Positions 44,124-45,940 of a DNA stretch of 45,940 nucleotides are shown here, in pieces. The notes under the pieces are model-generated. The model was not told the DNA's origin. It saw nothing but the letters and a program-made list of their open reading frames with translations, and did no database searches. Origin of the DNA: Steroidobacteraceae bacterium. GTDB lineage: Bacteria > Pseudomonadota > Gammaproteobacteria > Steroidobacterales > Steroidobacteraceae. The DNA is taken from assembly GCA_019634915.1 (NCBI GenBank), contig JAHCAN010000021.1:1-45940 (forward strand), written 5' to 3'. The first letter of the stretch is position 1; each line of letters begins with the position of its first letter. The translations under genes were made by a program, and so were the position numbers.

Positions 44124-44137
44124 TATCGTGACGCCCC
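44124..44137 (+). promoter_or_regulatory. TANNNT hexamer 8 nt before the PQQ-propeller ATG
   Basis: TATCGT (44124-44129) then 8 nt and ATG 44138, no Shine-Dalgarno. The surrounding 10-mer CGCTATCGTG also occurs upstream of the GntR gene. Candidate leaderless promoter. Confidence 0.4.
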
Positions 44138-45436
44138 ATGAAATCCGCCGCACTCTGTGTGCTCGCGCTGTGCATCGCCACGGCAGCCGCACAAGGCACC
44201 TTCCACGGCGACAATGCCCGCACCGGCGTCTACCCGACCGCGGGCCCCGCCGAGCTGCACGGCGTGAAGTGGTCGTTCGACACCGGCGGGCCGGTGTTCG
44301 CCTCGCCGGTCGTCGTGGATGGCGTGGTCTACATCGCGAGCGGCAGCGCCCGCCTGTTCGCGATCGACGCGACCAGCGGCACCGAAAAGTGGCAGTTCAC
44401 GTCGAGCCGGCCGATCGCCTCCACGCCCGCCGTGGAGGGCGACACGCTCTACTTCGTGTCCTCCGCCGGCTCGCTGGTCGCGCTCGACGTTGCGACGGGC
44501 AAGACGAAGTGGGTCTACGCGATCGAGTACGAACGCAAGTTCGAAGCGCAGGGCCTGCATGGCTACGGCCCGGCGAAACAGACGATCCCCGATGCCTGGG
44601 ATGTCTATACCTCCTCGCCCGCCGTCGCCCGTGGCAAGGTGTTTTTCGGCAGCGGCGACGGCAATGTCTATGCGGTCGACGCGGCGAGCGGCGTGCTGCA
44701 GTGGAAATTCCCGATGCGCGGGGTGGTGCACACCTCGCCGGCCGTCGTCGACGGCACGGTCTACATCGGCAGCTGGGGCAGCGATTTCCACGCGCTCGAC
44801 GCCGACACCGGCCAGTCGAAATGGGTGTTCGAGGCCGGCCAGGACGACGCGATCCACAACCAGGTCGGCTTCCAGTCGTCGGCGGCCGTCGTCGACGGCG
44901 TGGTCTACGTCGGCTGCCGCGACGCGCACGTCTACGCGCTCGATGCGAAGACCGGCCGCAGGAAATGGGACTATCCGACCAGCAAGTCCTGGGTCAACGG
45001 CACGCCCGCGGTGCGCGATGGCGTCGTGTACGTCGGCACCTCCGACAGCTCGCGCTTCATGGCGCTCGACGCGAAAAGCGGCCGGCTGCGGTTCAACGTC
45101 GACGCGAAGTCCTATGTGTTCTCGTCCGCAGCACTCGCCGGCGACCACGCCTACTTCGGCAGCCACAACGGCCGGCTCCATGCGCTCGACATCCGCACGG
45201 GCCGCATCGCCTGGACATTCCAGACCGAAGCCTCGCGGCGCGACCCGATGCAGCTGCTCGATGCCGACGGCCGCCTGACCGCAACCGGCATGGCGCCGGT
45301 ATTCGGCGACTTCCAGGACATGTACATCGACCTCTTCCGTTTCCGCTCGATCGGCGCGATCCTCTCCTCGCCCACCGTCGCGGACGGTGTCGTGTACGTC
45401 GGCAGCCTCGATGGTCACCTCTATGCCCTGCACTGA
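44138..45436 (+). CDS. Exported PQQ-type beta-propeller protein
   Basis: 432 residues with a signal peptide (MKSAALCVLALCIATAAA, cut near AQG). Blades repeat every 40-50 residues with the pattern V-Y-[IV]-G-S ... A-[IL]-D-x-x-[ST]-G-x-x-x-W, for example VYIGSWGSDFHALDADTGQS and AVDAASGVLQWKF; about seven or eight repeats. No dehydrogenase active-site residues or cytochrome motif were seen, so it is probably a structural or binding propeller (BamB- or PQQ-like repeat protein). An exported epimerase-like gene begins 12 nt after its stop. Confidence 0.87.
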   Translation: MKSAALCVLALCIATAAAQGTFHGDNARTGVYPTAGPAELHGVKWSFDTGGPVFASPVVVDGVVYIASGSARLFAIDATSGTEKWQFTSSRPIASTPAVEGDTLYFVSSAGSLVALDVATGKTKWVYAIEYERKFEAQGLHGYGPAKQTIPDAWDVYTSSPAVARGKVFFGSGDGNVYAVDAASGVLQWKFPMRGVVHTSPAVVDGTVYIGSWGSDFHALDADTGQSKWVFEAGQDDAIHNQVGFQSSAAVVDGVVYVGCRDAHVYALDAKTGRRKWDYPTSKSWVNGTPAVRDGVVYVGTSDSSRFMALDAKSGRLRFNVDAKSYVFSSAALAGDHAYFGSHNGRLHALDIRTGRIAWTFQTEASRRDPMQLLDADGRLTATGMAPVFGDFQDMYIDLFRFRSIGAILSSPTVADGVVYVGSLDGHLYALH

Positions 45437-45448
45437 CGGGAGTCCGCC

Positions 45449-45940
45449 ATGTTGAACCGCCGCGAATTGCTGCAGCTCGGCCTCGGCGCCGCGACCCTCA
45501 CCGCCACCGGGCGTGCGCACGCCGGCGCGAGTGCACCAAAGACGCTGCTGATCCTCGGTGGCACCGGCTTCATCGGCCCGCATCTGACCGACCACGCGCT
45601 GCAGCGCGGCTGGACGGTCACCCACTTCAATCGCGGCAGGCGCGCCGCCGACGGCGTGGCGGGCGTCGAGACGCTGCACGGTGACCGCAAGGGCCAGCTC
45701 GATGCGCTGCGCGGCCGCAAATGGGACGCGGTCGTCGACAACACCGGTTACATCCCGAAGTACGTGAAGGAGTCGGCCGAGCTGCTCGCACCGAACACCG
45801 GCTACTGCCTCTTCATCTCGAGCATCTCGGCCTACGCGAGCTTCGCCAGGCCGAACCATGAAGCCTCGCCGACCGGCAAGCTCGGCAACCCCGACGAGGA
45901 GCAGATCACCAACGAAACCTACGGCCCGATGAAGGCGCTG
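45449..45940 (+). CDS. Tat-exported NAD-dependent epimerase/dehydratase-like protein, 5' part
   Basis: The first 164 codons of a gene that runs off the window. The N-terminus MLNRRELLQLGLGAATLTAT, then AHA, looks like a twin-arginine signal (Arg-Arg followed by a hydrophobic stretch). The mature part opens with a Rossmann strand and LGGTGFIGPHL (36-46), then HFNRGRRA, and VVDNTGYIP; this is the extended SDR/epimerase group. GGGAG stands 6 nt upstream of the ATG at 45449. Co-transcribed with the PQQ-propeller gene; substrate unknown. Tat export of a cofactor-binding protein fits folded, NAD-loaded secretion. Confidence 0.85.
   Translation, partial: MLNRRELLQLGLGAATLTATGRAHAGASAPKTLLILGGTGFIGPHLTDHALQRGWTVTHFNRGRRAADGVAGVETLHGDRKGQLDALRGRKWDAVVDNTGYIPKYVKESAELLAPNTGYCLFISSISAYASFARPNHEASPTGKLGNPDEEQITNETYGPMKAL

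Overview
The window is high-GC DNA, densely packed on both strands with many 1-4 nt start/stop overlaps. The gene content fits a gammaproteobacterium: icd-aceK, PotFGHI, a Puu-type putrescine pathway, RlmKL, MprF and a TorF-like porin. I would guess the Xanthomonadales/Nevskiales/Steroidobacterales neighbourhood, but the sequence alone does not fix the genus.

Region 1 (1-2.6 kb, + strand): the 3' part of NADP-isocitrate dehydrogenase, then isocitrate dehydrogenase kinase/phosphatase (aceK). Region 2 (2.6-14.35 kb, - strand): a long run of genes transcribed leftward. In transcription order these are a gamma-glutamyl-GABA hydrolase (PuuD type), a glutamate-putrescine ligase (PuuA type), a class III putrescine aminotransferase (SpuC type), the polyamine ABC importer potF-(hairpin)-potG-potH-potI, a polyphosphate glucokinase-like ROK kinase, a glutamine/methionine transaminase, an omega-amidase and a Cys/Met-metabolism PLP enzyme. 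Divergent from it (14.58-17.23 kb, + strand) are a second gamma-glutamylpolyamine synthetase and a PuuB-type oxidase. The remaining parts, PuuC-type aldehyde dehydrogenase, PuuR-type regulator and a divergent omega-aminotransferase, lie at 28.3-31.75 kb. Together they give import of putrescine, glutamylation, oxidation to the aldehyde, dehydrogenation, hydrolysis to GABA, and transamination.

Region 3 (about 17.25-23.3 kb) is a decaying accessory island between the two polyamine loci. It holds a small membrane protein gene, scraps of an IS4-type transposase and of a PIN-domain toxin joined in one frame, an RHS protein that has lost its 5' end and is joined to a helix-turn-helix gene fragment, a small zinc-ribbon membrane protein overlapping the RHS 3' end (candidate immunity protein), a RES/Xre toxin-antitoxin pair with a clear sigma-70 promoter, and a 42-bp duplicate of the RHS gene 2.4 kb from the original.

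Region 4 (23.3-28.3 kb, - strand): an outer-membrane barrel protein, an SDR dehydrogenase, RlmKL, and a DnaQ-like exonuclease fused to a UvrC-like four-cysteine region with most of the GIY-YIG nuclease domain missing. Region 5 (31.8-45.9 kb): a TorF-like porin, a cupin, a zinc-ribbon methyltransferase, a GntR regulator with a PLP decarboxylase, an MFS transporter, a HipA-like/DUF3037/GNAT/aminotransferase operon, MprF, a tandem YjbR protein, a PQQ-type beta-propeller, and the 5' part of a Tat-exported NAD-epimerase-like protein.

A recurring feature is that several first-in-unit plus-strand genes have a TANNNT hexamer 7-9 nt before ATG and no Shine-Dalgarno, suggesting leaderless mRNAs. No tRNA, rRNA, CRISPR array or complete IS was seen.
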